Source: Puniceicoccaceae bacterium 5H
GTDB taxonomy: Bacteria; Verrucomicrobiota; Verrucomicrobiia; Opitutales; Oceanipulchritudinaceae
Reading direction: 5' to 3'
DNA: 64,000 nt
Assembly: GCA_009772895.1 (NCBI GenBank)
Contig: WOUP01000002.1
Span: 310,001 to 374,000 of the forward strand
Every line of letters begins with the position of its first letter. The stretch's first letter is position 1. The notes beneath the pieces are model-generated. The model was not told the DNA's origin. It did no database searches and saw nothing but the letters and a program-made list of their open reading frames with translations. The translations under genes and the position numbers were made by a program. Of this stretch, positions 44,494 through 53,060 are shown piece after piece.

Positions 44494-45948
44494 TTAGACG
44501 GAGCCGCGACGTGCTTCCAGCGCGTCGCGAATCTCATATACACGTTGTTGGGATAGCGGGTAAAAGCTCAACATGGCAATGACAACCGCTGCCCAGACTG
44601 CCGTCGAGACGGCGAGAAAGAGGCGCAGCGTGTGGATCGCGTCGGGCGACTGAGCGCCGCCGAGGGCCGCATCGAAGCCCGCGACATCCAGCGCGATGCC
44701 CATGCCGAGCACGGAAAGGGAGAATCCAGTTTTCTGGATCCACGAAAAAATGGAGCCAAACATGCCTTCGCGGCGCTGCCCGTGGCGCAACTCGTCATCG
44801 TCGCACACGTCGGCCAGCATGGAAGGCATCAGCACGTTGAGCGCCGTCCAGATCGGCCCGCACAGGATCGGGTCGAACAGGATCTTCCATGGATTTCCGG
44901 GCGTGTAGAGGAACCACTTGCCCAGAGCGCCGAAGAAGACCAGCCCGAAAATGATGCTCAGCGTCAGGCGCTTGCCCCAGTGGTTGGCCAGCAAGTTGAC
45001 GGGGTAGATCGAGAGCACGCCAACGATGGCGTAACCGACGGAGAGGAAACCCTTCCACTTGGAGCCCTCCACGATGTCACCGTCAAACATGTAGTAGACG
45101 ATCAGGTAATAGTCGGTGCTGCTGGCCAGCATCCCGGCCAGCACCTGGCAGACGGTGAGGCCGATCAGCACGACGAAGGCCCGGTTGCGCATCGAGTCCT
45201 TGAAGCTCGACCAGAATTTCACTTTCGCCTGCGTCTTGCTCAAGCGGGTGTAGTAGCGCTCCTTGACGAAGAGGGCGGGCAGGATCCCGACCAGGCCAAA
45301 GAAGATCAGCCCCGTGCCCCAGCCGACGATGCGCACGCCTTGCACCACACCGCCGAAGATGGCCAGCCCCGCCAGTGGGAAGAGAAAGGCGTAACCGATC
45401 TCGCCCACCTTGTTGAAGAGCCCGGCAAAGGCCGTCACCCGGGTGCGCTCCTTGTAGTCGGGCGTCATCTCGTAGGTGAGGCCCATCAGCGGCACCGAAA
45501 AGATGGTGTAGCAGGTGTAGAACAGGATGAGCATGGCCAGCAGGTAGACGGCCTTGGCCATGTCGCTCCAATCGGCGGGTGCCATCCAGATCGCCCCGAA
45601 TGCCAGAGCCTGCATGATCGCGCCAATGAAAATGAGCGGGCGGCGCCGACCCCAGCGCGTCTGCAGGTTGTCGGAGATGTAGCCGGTCACCGGATCGGTT
45701 ACCGCATCCCAGATGCGCGGCGCTGCCAGGACCGCCCCGAGCAGGGACGGGTTCATGTGCAGGGTCATCTGGTAAAAGGGCAGGGCGATGCTGTTGATCG
45801 CGGCGTTGCCCAGAAACACCGGCAGATAGCCGGAGCCCAGCGCCAGCTTTTCGCCCATGCTCACCCGGTCTTCCTGCCGCGTATCCCGCTGGCGCTGCCG
45901 TGGCGGAGGCGGTTGGGAAGACGGTAACTCGGTGGATTCGGCCGACAT
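44494..45948 (-). CDS. GPH-type (MFS) sugar:cation symporter, 484 aa
   Basis: Twelve predicted membrane segments follow a 35-residue polar N-terminus. The signatures are those of the glycoside-pentoside-hexuronide:cation symporter family: PRIWDAVTDPVTGYISDNLQTRWGRRRP in the first half, SVPLMGLTYEMTPDYKERTRV in the loop region, and MLADVCDDDELRHGQRREGMFGS in the second half. It would carry galactobiose or short galacto-oligosaccharides across the inner membrane. The start is 11 bp after the stop of the TonB receptor gene. The three transport and regulation genes are almost contiguous, which supports a single transcript. Confidence 0.94.
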   Translation of the reverse strand: MSAESTELPSSQPPPPRQRQRDTRQEDRVSMGEKLALGSGYLPVFLGNAAINSIALPFYQMTLHMNPSLLGAVLAAPRIWDAVTDPVTGYISDNLQTRWGRRRPLIFIGAIMQALAFGAIWMAPADWSDMAKAVYLLAMLILFYTCYTIFSVPLMGLTYEMTPDYKERTRVTAFAGLFNKVGEIGYAFLFPLAGLAIFGGVVQGVRIVGWGTGLIFFGLVGILPALFVKERYYTRLSKTQAKVKFWSSFKDSMRNRAFVVLIGLTVCQVLAGMLASSTDYYLIVYYMFDGDIVEGSKWKGFLSVGYAIVGVLSIYPVNLLANHWGKRLTLSIIFGLVFFGALGKWFLYTPGNPWKILFDPILCGPIWTALNVLMPSMLADVCDDDELRHGQRREGMFGSIFSWIQKTGFSLSVLGMGIALDVAGFDAALGGAQSPDAIHTLRLFLAVSTAVWAAVVIAMLSFYPLSQQRVYEIRDALEARRGSV

Positions 45949-45959
45949 GGATATGCGCC

Positions 45960-48788
45960 CTAGAATGAGATCCGGGTGGTCAGCTCAAAGCTGCGCGGCT
46001 CCTGCAGGCCGATGCGTTCCGCCCGGCTCGAGTCCCACCAGGCAACGGTGTAGAGCTGGTCGTCGTCGCTATCGAGCAGGTTGGAGATATTGAGCTGGAT
46101 GCTGACCCGCAGGGGATTGTTGCCGCGCTCGATCTCGAAGTCGTAGCCGAGCACCGCGTCCATCAGAAACAGCGTATCGCCCTCGATCTCTTCTCCATCC
46201 ACCCAGGTGATGGAGTTCGGGCTCTGGTAGCGGGCACCGCCGCCAAGGTAAAAGCCGTCGAGGAAGCCCTCGGTGAACTCGTAGCGGGTGTAAAGACTGC
46301 CGCCGTATTCGCGTTCGCCGCGGGCCTGCTTGCCGTTAAAGGCGGTCTGCTCCTCAATGTAGTCGTTCATCCAGCCGATGTTGGCGCCCAGGGTATCCCA
46401 GTCGCCGCCGCCGAGCAGGAAGTCCTCATCCGCCACGGAGAGCCAGTAGGCCTGCGCCTCGTCGGTCCAGGCGACGACCTCCGACATGATGTTGCTCTTC
46501 TTGACGTGGTTGATCGAGAAGTTGGCCGTGATGCGCCAGTTGTCCGTCGGGTTGGCGATGACTTCAAACTCCCAACCGTCGGACTTGCGGTCTTCGAGGT
46601 AGGCGTTCGCGTCGATCAGGCGGGCGTCACGCTCTGCGGCCGTGATCAGGCCGGCGTCGACAAAGGCGTCGAGAAAGCGGGTGTTGCGGGCGGTCACATC
46701 GGCATTGATGTTGCCCCACTCGGTCGTGTTTTCGTAGTCGGTCGTGTAGTAGTTGACCGTGGCGTAGATGCGTCCGCCGAACAGGTCGAATTTGAGGCCG
46801 AAGTCCGTGCCCGAGCCCTCCGGCATCGGCGGCACTTCGTAGCCGATCAGGCGCTGGTTGACGTTGGGCAGGCTGCGCGAATTGGAGGTGTTGGCAAAGA
46901 GCGAAACCTGTTCGGTAGCGTGGAAGACGACCCCGAGGGACATCGTGCTGGCTTCGAACTCGTGCTCGAACTCGTTGCTGGGGTCGAGCGCCAACGCGCC
47001 GTTTTCGTCGCGCGTCATGCCCAGGGTGGAGTAGTCGAGCACGTCGTAGCGGTAGCCGACGGTCGTGACGAGACGGTTGTCCAGAAAGTTGCTCTGGACG
47101 GCGCCCATCAGGGTATCCTGCGTCTGGTCGGAGTTGTTGATCTGTTGATTGGGCACCCAGCCGGAGGTCAGCGTCTCACCCGAGACCGGATCGACGACGT
47201 TGACGATCGGCGTCTCCCAGCTCGGAACGCGGATGTCGTGGGCGTTGCCTTCCTCGAAGTAGTAGCGGCGGAAGACACGGTTGGAGTCGAACTCCGCGTC
47301 TTCCGCGAAGGGCGCGCCCAGGAACACCTCGGCGTCTTCCCGGCTGTAGTAGTCGCGCCACGCATGCTGCCCCATCAAGGCGATGCGGTGCAGGCCCCAG
47401 TCGCGCAAGTCCAGGTCGTAAGAACCGGTGGCGCGCAGGTTGTCGATCTCGACGGTGTTGGTGCGGCGGGTCCAGTTGTTCTCCACGTAGAGCTGGCCGG
47501 CGTAGGGATTGGGCTCCCAGGTGGGCAGGTAATTACTGGCGTCGCCCCAGATGTTGGTGGCGTCGCCCTGATAACCGTAGCGGGTCAGATTGCCGGCATT
47601 GGCATCGTATCCACGGAAGTCGTTCCACTGGTGGTTGTAGGCCAGCTCCATTGAGATGCCGACCGGGAATTCGTGCTCAAACCAGAGGCTGTAGGTCGTG
47701 TAATCGTTGTCGCGGGTGGCGCCCGGCCCGGCGCTGTTGGTGTCGCGGGGGATGATCGCGAGGTTTTCGGGCGTCATCTCGAGGTGCACCCAGTTTTCAT
47801 TGGCGCGGTAGGTGTAGGGCATGCCCTGCCAGTCCATCACGGAGCCATCGTTTTCGATGTAGACCATGTGCTCGCTCCAGGTCTGCGTCACTTCCTCGCT
47901 CTCGGGCCAGTCCCATTGCGCGCTGTCATAGGTCGGGCGACCGTCCGCGCGCCACTGCCAAGCCTGGTCGATCATCAACCACGGGCGCGCCACGTTGTCC
48001 TGCACCTGACCGGCTTCCCATTCGCCGCGCAGGAAGGTGCGCTCGCCGAACTTGTAGGTGGCGGCCAGGTGGAGGCGTTGGGCGTCGTAGTCCTCCCATT
48101 CGCGCCAGCTTTCGCCGCTCTCGCTCATGGCGTTGAGGCGCACCGCCAAGCGGTCCTCGAGGAGGATCTGGTTGGTGTCGAGCGTGCCGCGCAAGTGGTT
48201 CCAGCTGCCGACCTTGAAGCTGATCTCGCTGTCGATCGGGTTCAGGCTGGCCTGCTTGGTCGTGGTATTGATGATCCCGCCGGCGGCGCCGAATCCAAAG
48301 AGAATGGCGTTAGGGCCGCGTGACTGGTCGATGCGCTCGACGTTGTAGAAGTCGGACGAGGTCTCCCACTCGAAATAGTTGCGTGCGTAGGTGGCCTCGA
48401 GGCCGCGGATACGCAGCTGGGCCTCCTCGTTGCCGACCACGGGATTGCCGTTGAAGTTGGGCGCGGCGTCGCCGTAGTCGGGTACGGAGTTGCTGGAGAA
48501 GAGGATGATGTCCTCCATGCTCGTCGCGCCCAGGTCTTGCAGAAACTCGGGCGTCATGACGGAGATGGCGGCGGCGGTGTCCTTCAGACTGGTATTGAGG
48601 CGGCTGCCGGCGAGGGTGTTTTGCGCCATGTAACCGACGTCGCCGGAGGTTTCGACGGCAAAGGGCGAGAGTTCAAACACCTCTTCATCGTCTTCCTGCG
48701 CGAAAAGGTGAGAGGGGGCGAGGCCGGCGGTGAGCAGCCAGCAGGTAGAGAGCAGAGAGGCTCGGAGTAAGCGGGGGCGGGTTTTCAT
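45960..48788 (-). CDS. TonB-dependent outer-membrane receptor of the galactan operon, 942 aa
   Basis: Signal peptide MKTRPRLLRASLLSTCWLLTAG...FAQ, then the mature N-terminus EDDEEVFELSPFAVETSGDVG, close in style to the xylan-locus receptor. The plug domain includes TLAGSRLNTSLKDTAAAISV, RIRGLEATYARNYFEW and ERIDQSRGPNAILFGFGAAGG. The barrel ends in aromatic F (RSFELTTRISF). At 942 residues it is about 250 shorter than the xylan receptor, mainly in the barrel loops. Position between GH53 and the GPH symporter points to galacto-oligosaccharide import. No SusD-like lipoprotein is encoded nearby. Confidence 0.94.
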   Translation of the reverse strand: MKTRPRLLRASLLSTCWLLTAGLAPSHLFAQEDDEEVFELSPFAVETSGDVGYMAQNTLAGSRLNTSLKDTAAAISVMTPEFLQDLGATSMEDIILFSSNSVPDYGDAAPNFNGNPVVGNEEAQLRIRGLEATYARNYFEWETSSDFYNVERIDQSRGPNAILFGFGAAGGIINTTTKQASLNPIDSEISFKVGSWNHLRGTLDTNQILLEDRLAVRLNAMSESGESWREWEDYDAQRLHLAATYKFGERTFLRGEWEAGQVQDNVARPWLMIDQAWQWRADGRPTYDSAQWDWPESEEVTQTWSEHMVYIENDGSVMDWQGMPYTYRANENWVHLEMTPENLAIIPRDTNSAGPGATRDNDYTTYSLWFEHEFPVGISMELAYNHQWNDFRGYDANAGNLTRYGYQGDATNIWGDASNYLPTWEPNPYAGQLYVENNWTRRTNTVEIDNLRATGSYDLDLRDWGLHRIALMGQHAWRDYYSREDAEVFLGAPFAEDAEFDSNRVFRRYYFEEGNAHDIRVPSWETPIVNVVDPVSGETLTSGWVPNQQINNSDQTQDTLMGAVQSNFLDNRLVTTVGYRYDVLDYSTLGMTRDENGALALDPSNEFEHEFEASTMSLGVVFHATEQVSLFANTSNSRSLPNVNQRLIGYEVPPMPEGSGTDFGLKFDLFGGRIYATVNYYTTDYENTTEWGNINADVTARNTRFLDAFVDAGLITAAERDARLIDANAYLEDRKSDGWEFEVIANPTDNWRITANFSINHVKKSNIMSEVVAWTDEAQAYWLSVADEDFLLGGGDWDTLGANIGWMNDYIEEQTAFNGKQARGEREYGGSLYTRYEFTEGFLDGFYLGGGARYQSPNSITWVDGEEIEGDTLFLMDAVLGYDFEIERGNNPLRVSIQLNISNLLDSDDDQLYTVAWWDSSRAERIGLQEPRSFELTTRISF

Positions 48789-48835
48789 CTCGGGGGTTGA
48801 GTCAGGTTTGGGAGTAGTGGGGAAAAGGGTCAGGC

Positions 48836-49966
48836 TCAGGGCTGGAGGGCAGAGGCGGCCGGCAGCAGGCGGCCTTCATCGTCGAACAACGCGCAGGAGC
48901 CGCCGAGCCATGCATGCAGGCCCCAGGTCTGGACCGATTCGGGATGCCACCACATGACGCCCCGCCCCAGATCGTCGGGCACGGCGTGCACGGCAGCGTC
49001 GACCGCTTCCAGGAAGTCGTGTTGCCCCTGTGGCGTGAGCGGCCAGGCCAGATCTTTGACGTCTTGCCAGTGTGCGTCGGGCTTCCAGGGGTAGGCCGTT
49101 TCGACCACCATCACCGGCAAGCAGGTCTGTCGGGCCGCTGCATTCAGGGTCTGTTGCAAGTCGTCCAGTGTGCCGTGCCACTCCGGGTAGTAGCTGAAGC
49201 CGATCACATCGAACGGCACGTGCTGGGCCTGCGCGTTTTGTAGATACCAGCGCGTGCGTTCCACGTTGCCGGTGCTCTCGATGTGCAGGATCTTGCGCGG
49301 CAAGAGGCGTCCCTCGAATGCGGCGGCAAAGCCGCGGTGGGCGGCCCGCTGCAGGGCACCGAGACGGTCCCAGGCCGCCGTGTCGTCTGCCTCCGCAAAC
49401 TCGACGCGACCGATCGGCCAGAGCATGCCGTTGGTGATCTCGTTGCCCAGTTGCACCCATTCCGGCGCGACATCTGCGGCGATGAAGCGTTCCATCACTT
49501 CGCGGGTGTAGGCCTCGACGGTATCTTCCAGCGCTCCCAGTGGCAGGTCTTCCCAGGCTTCGGGGGTGTATTGCTTGGCCGGGTCGGCCCAGGTGTCCGA
49601 GTAGTGCAGGTCGAGCAACAAGGCGGCACCTGTCGCCTTGGCCCGTTTGGCCAGCGCGATCGTATAGTCCAGGTCGTTGGTCACGATACCCTCGTGATTG
49701 GGATCCACGAAGAGGCGTAAGCGAAAGACGTTCACGCCCGCTTCGTGTAATAACGCGAGCGCATCACCAGGCTCACCGTCGGCGGACTTGTAGACGGCTC
49801 CGTTTTGCTCGAAGACCGGCAGCGCAGAGACATCGGCCCCGTAGAGGTAGGGCAAGGGCGCAGCCACGCCGGCGCTGGAAAGCAAAAGCGCGAGCAGGCC
49901 GAACAGGCAGCCGGAGACCGTCCGGCGTCGGCCCGGGGCATGGGCAGGGAAGGACATGGGAGGCAT
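48836..49966 (-). CDS. ganB: Secreted GH53 endo-beta-1,4-galactanase, 376 aa
   Basis: A signal peptide (VSGCLFGLLALLLSSAGVAAP) leads to a GH53 barrel: YLYGADVSALP at the start, NVFRLRLFVDP, LLLDLHYSDTWADPAKQ, acid/base E176 in WVQLGNEITNGMLWP, SYYPEWHGTLDDL and nucleophile E289 in VVETAYPW. GH53 enzymes cut beta-1,4-galactan side chains of rhamnogalacturonan-I. An in-frame ATG three codons downstream is an alternative start. It is the first gene of the minus-strand galactan operon, and the receptor gene follows after 47 bp. The symbol is by analogy to other bacterial galactanases. Confidence 0.94.
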   Translation of the reverse strand: MPPMSFPAHAPGRRRTVSGCLFGLLALLLSSAGVAAPLPYLYGADVSALPVFEQNGAVYKSADGEPGDALALLHEAGVNVFRLRLFVDPNHEGIVTNDLDYTIALAKRAKATGAALLLDLHYSDTWADPAKQYTPEAWEDLPLGALEDTVEAYTREVMERFIAADVAPEWVQLGNEITNGMLWPIGRVEFAEADDTAAWDRLGALQRAAHRGFAAAFEGRLLPRKILHIESTGNVERTRWYLQNAQAQHVPFDVIGFSYYPEWHGTLDDLQQTLNAAARQTCLPVMVVETAYPWKPDAHWQDVKDLAWPLTPQGQHDFLEAVDAAVHAVPDDLGRGVMWWHPESVQTWGLHAWLGGSCALFDDEGRLLPAASALQP

Positions 49967-50048
49967 GACGGAGTAGCGGGGTTGAGCGGTAGCGTAGGGA
50001 ACTTCTACCGCAGCTGGCTCAATGTGTGACTTCCTGAAACATACGTCA

Positions 50049-50073
50049 ACAGTTTTTGTTTTTGTAAAACTGT
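50049..50073. promoter_or_regulatory. Inverted repeat upstream of the galactan operon
   Basis: ACAGTTTT and AAAACTGT form perfect 8-bp arms around a 9-base T-rich centre. Read on the minus strand it is followed directly by TTGACG, a possible -35 box, 60-80 bp before the GH53 start. A second inverted repeat, GCGGTAG/CTACCGC (49986-50011), lies in the leader. The first is a candidate operator; it could instead be the tail hairpin of the zinc-ribbon gene, but no U run follows. Confidence 0.45.
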
Positions 50074-50126
50074 TTTATTATTGGATCCGCATTGATGCTC
50101 ACGCGTCCGAGGGCTTGGCTCGGGGC

Positions 50127-50930
50127 CTACTGCGACACCGGTTGGGTGCCTGCCTGCTTGCAGGCCTTCTGGTAGCACTTGAAGAGCTTGCGGTCTTTCT
50201 TGAGGTGCGGAAGCCGTTCGAAGATCGCTTCGTAGTTTGCCACCAGATCCGGGTAGGCTCCCAGCTGTTCGTAGACCGTGAGCAGTGAGCTGCGGAGGTT
50301 CAGGTCGTCCGGGTAGCGTTGCAGGAGGGATTCGTAGATCGGGCGGGCCTCTGCAAACTGCCCCAGCCGCAACCGCAGTTTGCCCATCGTGAGCATGGGG
50401 CGGGGCGAATCGGGTTTGGCCTCGATGGCGCTGCTGTAGGCTTGGGCCGCGCCCGGGAAGTCTCCCTGGTATTCGAGCGAAGCCCCTTGCGTCAGAAAGT
50501 AGGCCTCGGGATCGACGCCCGGTTGCTGCAGGGCTTCTAAAATAACGCCCACCTCTTCGGCCCGGTTCAGGGCGTAAAGCGGCTTGACGACGCCGGCCAG
50601 GGTGAGGGCACAGGAGGTATCCTGCCCCTCCAGTTCACAAACATCGCGCCCCTCGTAAATCGCCCCGGTAGCCTGCTTCACCTGTTCACGTAACTGCTCC
50701 AGCGTGGGCTCGACCTGATCCGCCGGCAGGTGGGCGCCCTTTTTGCAGTGGGGGCACTCGTGCAGCACCCGCACGTGCCCGCCGACCGGGATGAGCGGAA
50801 TGAAGTAGAGGTGGCCCCACTTGCGGCCCGAGTAGCTCCGGGACTTGCCATGTCGGCCACAGTTAGAACATGAGGTCCATCCCGTGACGGGGTCCTTCTT
50901 CCCATACATTCTCGATCCGTAAATAATCAT
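50127..50930 (-). CDS. Zinc-ribbon and TPR protein, 267 aa
   Basis: The ATG at 50930 gives MIIYGSRMYGKKDPVTGW. Two Cys pairs, C21-x2-C24 and C59-x2-C62, flank a hydrophobic hairpin (WGHLYFIPLIPVGG). This is the layout of a zinc-ribbon domain found in membrane-associated proteins. From about residue 75 the sequence is helical with tetratricopeptide-like repeats (EAYFLTQGASLEYQGDFPGAAQAYSSAIEAKPDSP, LRLGQFAEARPIYESLLQRYPDD). TPRs usually mediate protein-protein contacts; no enzyme motif is present. The gene is divergent from the P450 gene with 120 bp between starts and is probably not part of the galactan operon. Confidence 0.85.
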   Translation of the reverse strand: MIIYGSRMYGKKDPVTGWTSCSNCGRHGKSRSYSGRKWGHLYFIPLIPVGGHVRVLHECPHCKKGAHLPADQVEPTLEQLREQVKQATGAIYEGRDVCELEGQDTSCALTLAGVVKPLYALNRAEEVGVILEALQQPGVDPEAYFLTQGASLEYQGDFPGAAQAYSSAIEAKPDSPRPMLTMGKLRLRLGQFAEARPIYESLLQRYPDDLNLRSSLLTVYEQLGAYPDLVANYEAIFERLPHLKKDRKLFKCYQKACKQAGTQPVSQ

Positions 50931-51050
50931 ACACAGCGCAGGTTTATCTTCATCAATGGCACGTAGTGATGATAAGGCAATGGCAATATCGTTTCTTGGG
51001 GCGCGGAGCCGAAGGTGAGCTTCGGAACAACCTATGCTGCTCCTCTGGTT

Positions 51051-52298
51051 ATGGCCGAGATACCGGGCACAAAGGGACTGGACAGCACCAAGGATCTCCT
51101 GCGGGAAGGCTACGGCTTTATCTCGCGGCGGTGCGAGGCGCTGGAGACGGATGTCTTCGAGACGCGGTTGATGTTGCGTCGCGCGATTTGCATGCGGGGG
51201 CCGGAGGCGGCACGCGCATTTTACGATGGCGATCGCTTTACGCGGGAGGGTGCGATGCCGCCCACGACCCTGCGCTTGCTGCAAGACAAGGGCAGCGTGC
51301 AGTCGCTCGAGGGCGAGGCGCACCGCCACCGCAAGCGCATGTTCATGGGGTTGATGTCACCGGAGGGCATTGCGCGCATCGGGGACCTCTTCGACGCGCG
51401 TTGTCAGGCTAAGCTCGCGGATTGGGAACAGCTCGATCACGTCGTGCTGCACCCGGTGATGCAGGAGATTTTGGCGCATACGGCCATGCGCTGGGTGGGC
51501 TTTGAGCCGGGCGAGGCCGAGTTGCGCGAATGGACCTCCGACCTCGCGGCGATGATCGAAAAGGCGGGCAGTTTTTCGCCCGCGGTCGTGGCGGCACTCG
51601 GCAAGCGCGAACGCGCCGAGGCTCGCGCCCGGGAGTTGATCGATGCCGTTCGTCGGGGTGAGCGCGCGGTGCCGGAGGACAGTGCGTTGCGGGCGCTGGC
51701 GGATCACCGCGACCTGGAGGGGCATTTGCTCGATCTCAAGACTGCCGGGGTGGAGTTGCTCAACCTGCTGCGTCCCATCGTGGCGGTGGCGCGCTACATC
51801 ACCTTTGTCGCGCTTTCCTGGCATGAGCAGGCGGCGATGCGCCCCAGCCTGGCGGTGAACGACGCGGCCTCGGTTGAGCGTTGGGTGCAGGAGGTGCGGC
51901 GTTTCTACCCGTTTTTTCCGCTGATCGGCGGGCGTGCCTTGCAACCGGTGAGGGTGGGAGAGCACCTGATCCCGCGGGAGAGCTGGGTGCTGCTCGACCT
52001 CTACGGCACCAACCGCGATCCGCGCACTTGGGATGCACCCGAGGCTTTCCGCCCCGACCGCTTCGACGGCTGGGAACCCAGCCTCTATAATTTCATTCCG
52101 CAAGGGGCCGGCGACCACTTTTCGACCCACCGCTGCCCGGGTGAAATGATCACGGTGGAGCTGATGAAACGGGCCGTGCGCTTCCTGACCGCCGATACGC
52201 ACTACAACGTGCCCGAGCAGGACTTGAGCATCCCGATGGACCGCATGCCTACCTTGCCCGAAAGCGGCTTTGTGCTGCGCGACATTCGGGCGACGTGA
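51051..52298 (+). CDS. CYP152-family cytochrome P450 (fatty-acid peroxygenase), 415 aa
   Basis: The protein aligns by eye along its whole length with the Bacillus P450 BS-beta type, e.g. LREGYGFISRRCEALETDVF, GPEAARAFYDGDRFTR, VQEVRRFYPFFPLIGG, LLDLYGTNRDPRTWD and LPESGFVLRDIR. The heme Cys is C362 in HRCPGEMI. The Arg that binds the substrate carboxylate is R241 (LLRPIVAVARY). Position 84 is Gln, as in the hydroxylating BS-beta enzyme (Q85), rather than the His found in the decarboxylating OleT. The expected reaction is H2O2-dependent alpha- or beta-hydroxylation of fatty acids. The ATG at 51051 matches the family N-terminus; a GTG at 51015 with GGAG upstream is an alternative. Confidence 0.93.
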   Translation: MAEIPGTKGLDSTKDLLREGYGFISRRCEALETDVFETRLMLRRAICMRGPEAARAFYDGDRFTREGAMPPTTLRLLQDKGSVQSLEGEAHRHRKRMFMGLMSPEGIARIGDLFDARCQAKLADWEQLDHVVLHPVMQEILAHTAMRWVGFEPGEAELREWTSDLAAMIEKAGSFSPAVVAALGKRERAEARARELIDAVRRGERAVPEDSALRALADHRDLEGHLLDLKTAGVELLNLLRPIVAVARYITFVALSWHEQAAMRPSLAVNDAASVERWVQEVRRFYPFFPLIGGRALQPVRVGEHLIPRESWVLLDLYGTNRDPRTWDAPEAFRPDRFDGWEPSLYNFIPQGAGDHFSTHRCPGEMITVELMKRAVRFLTADTHYNVPEQDLSIPMDRMPTLPESGFVLRDIRAT

Positions 52299-52343
52299 GG
52301 AGGCTATCCAACGTTTGTTTAGGCTCGCATTTCTGGTGGTGCC

Positions 52344-52753
52344 ATGATGCGTTACGAGAGATTTCTCTCTCTCGCCATGCGCTCCATTTTCGATCACAAG
52401 GCCGCCGCCATTTGGACGGCCGCCCTCATCCTGGTGCTTTGTGCGCCGGTCTACTTGACCACCTACGGATACTGGGATGATTATTTGCTCTGGTTCTTCA
52501 TCAAATACGACTGGTCGCCTACTACGAAACGTGGGACGAGGTGCCGGATGACGTCTGGCTGATCGCCTACACCTCCAAATTCAATTCCAAGTCGCCCCTC
52601 CAGTTCGACGATTTCGGGCGGCTCTCAAGCAGCCAATGGATGATCGAACAGTGGCCGACCCTCGTGGCGCTGACCGAGGTCCACGGCTTCGACGAAACAT
52701 TTTCGCGCACCGTCCACGCGGCCATCCCGCGGGCAAAGAAGGAACAATCGTAG
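52344..52753 (+). pseudogene. Broken membrane-protein gene (frameshift or internal deletion)
   Basis: Frame one starts at an ATG (52344 or 52347) and encodes a basic N-terminus, one strong membrane segment (IWTAALILVLCAPVYLTTYG) and YWDDYLLWFFIKYDW, reminiscent of polytopic membrane glycosyltransferases. From about 52515 the coding-like sequence continues in another frame (LVAYYETWDEVPDDVWLIAY to PRAKKEQS, stop at 52753), while the first frame ends at 52562. The two parts are probably the head and tail of one gene joined by an out-of-frame deletion, because a polytopic protein would need far more than 137 residues. I cannot name the parent family with confidence. Confidence 0.55.
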
Positions 52754-53060
52754 ATCTGGAAGTGGTGCTGGATCAGGAGCATGGTGCTACCAGCCCCGGC
52801 TATTGAGAAGTCGCACTCATTAGTTTGAAGCCGACGTACCAGGCCTCGACTAGCACGATGCTGTGGGGCTTGTAGTTAGATAAACAATTCATGGGCAACG
52901 ACCTGAGGGTGATGCCGCTGCTGGATTGAAGTTGACGTGCAGGTAGTCTTGGTGCCTGATATTTATCAGTATTGTAAGTTGTAATTATTGCCAGTGAAGC
53001 TCTACCCCGGCCGAGGCAATTACGACGTGCAATCTGTGCGCTCGCTCCTTGTACCCTAAT
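52754..53060. other. 307-bp gene-free stretch upstream of the PL7 gene
   Basis: The stretch is A+T-richer than its surroundings from about 52860 on and should carry the promoter of the alginate lyase gene. A TTGACG lies at 52932 and a perfect-arm palindrome at 52956-52969. On the minus strand a short open frame ending at 52800 contains a run that reads YKPHSIVLVEAWYVG, but I see no family match and do not call it a gene. Confidence 0.5.
52956..52969. promoter_or_regulatory. Palindrome CTGATA-TT-TATCAG upstream of PL7
   Basis: Perfect 6-bp arms around a TT centre, 92 bp before the PL7 start. Its form CTRATA-NN-TATYAG is shared with the palindrome at 60062-60075 next to the start of the beta-helix enzyme gene, which suggests a common operator for the alginate group. 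Confidence 0.5.

Noticed and set aside
52800-52900. Small minus-strand gene containing YKPHSIVLVEAWYVG
   Set aside because: No start signal, no family match and it continues out of a long antisense frame of the PL7 gene.
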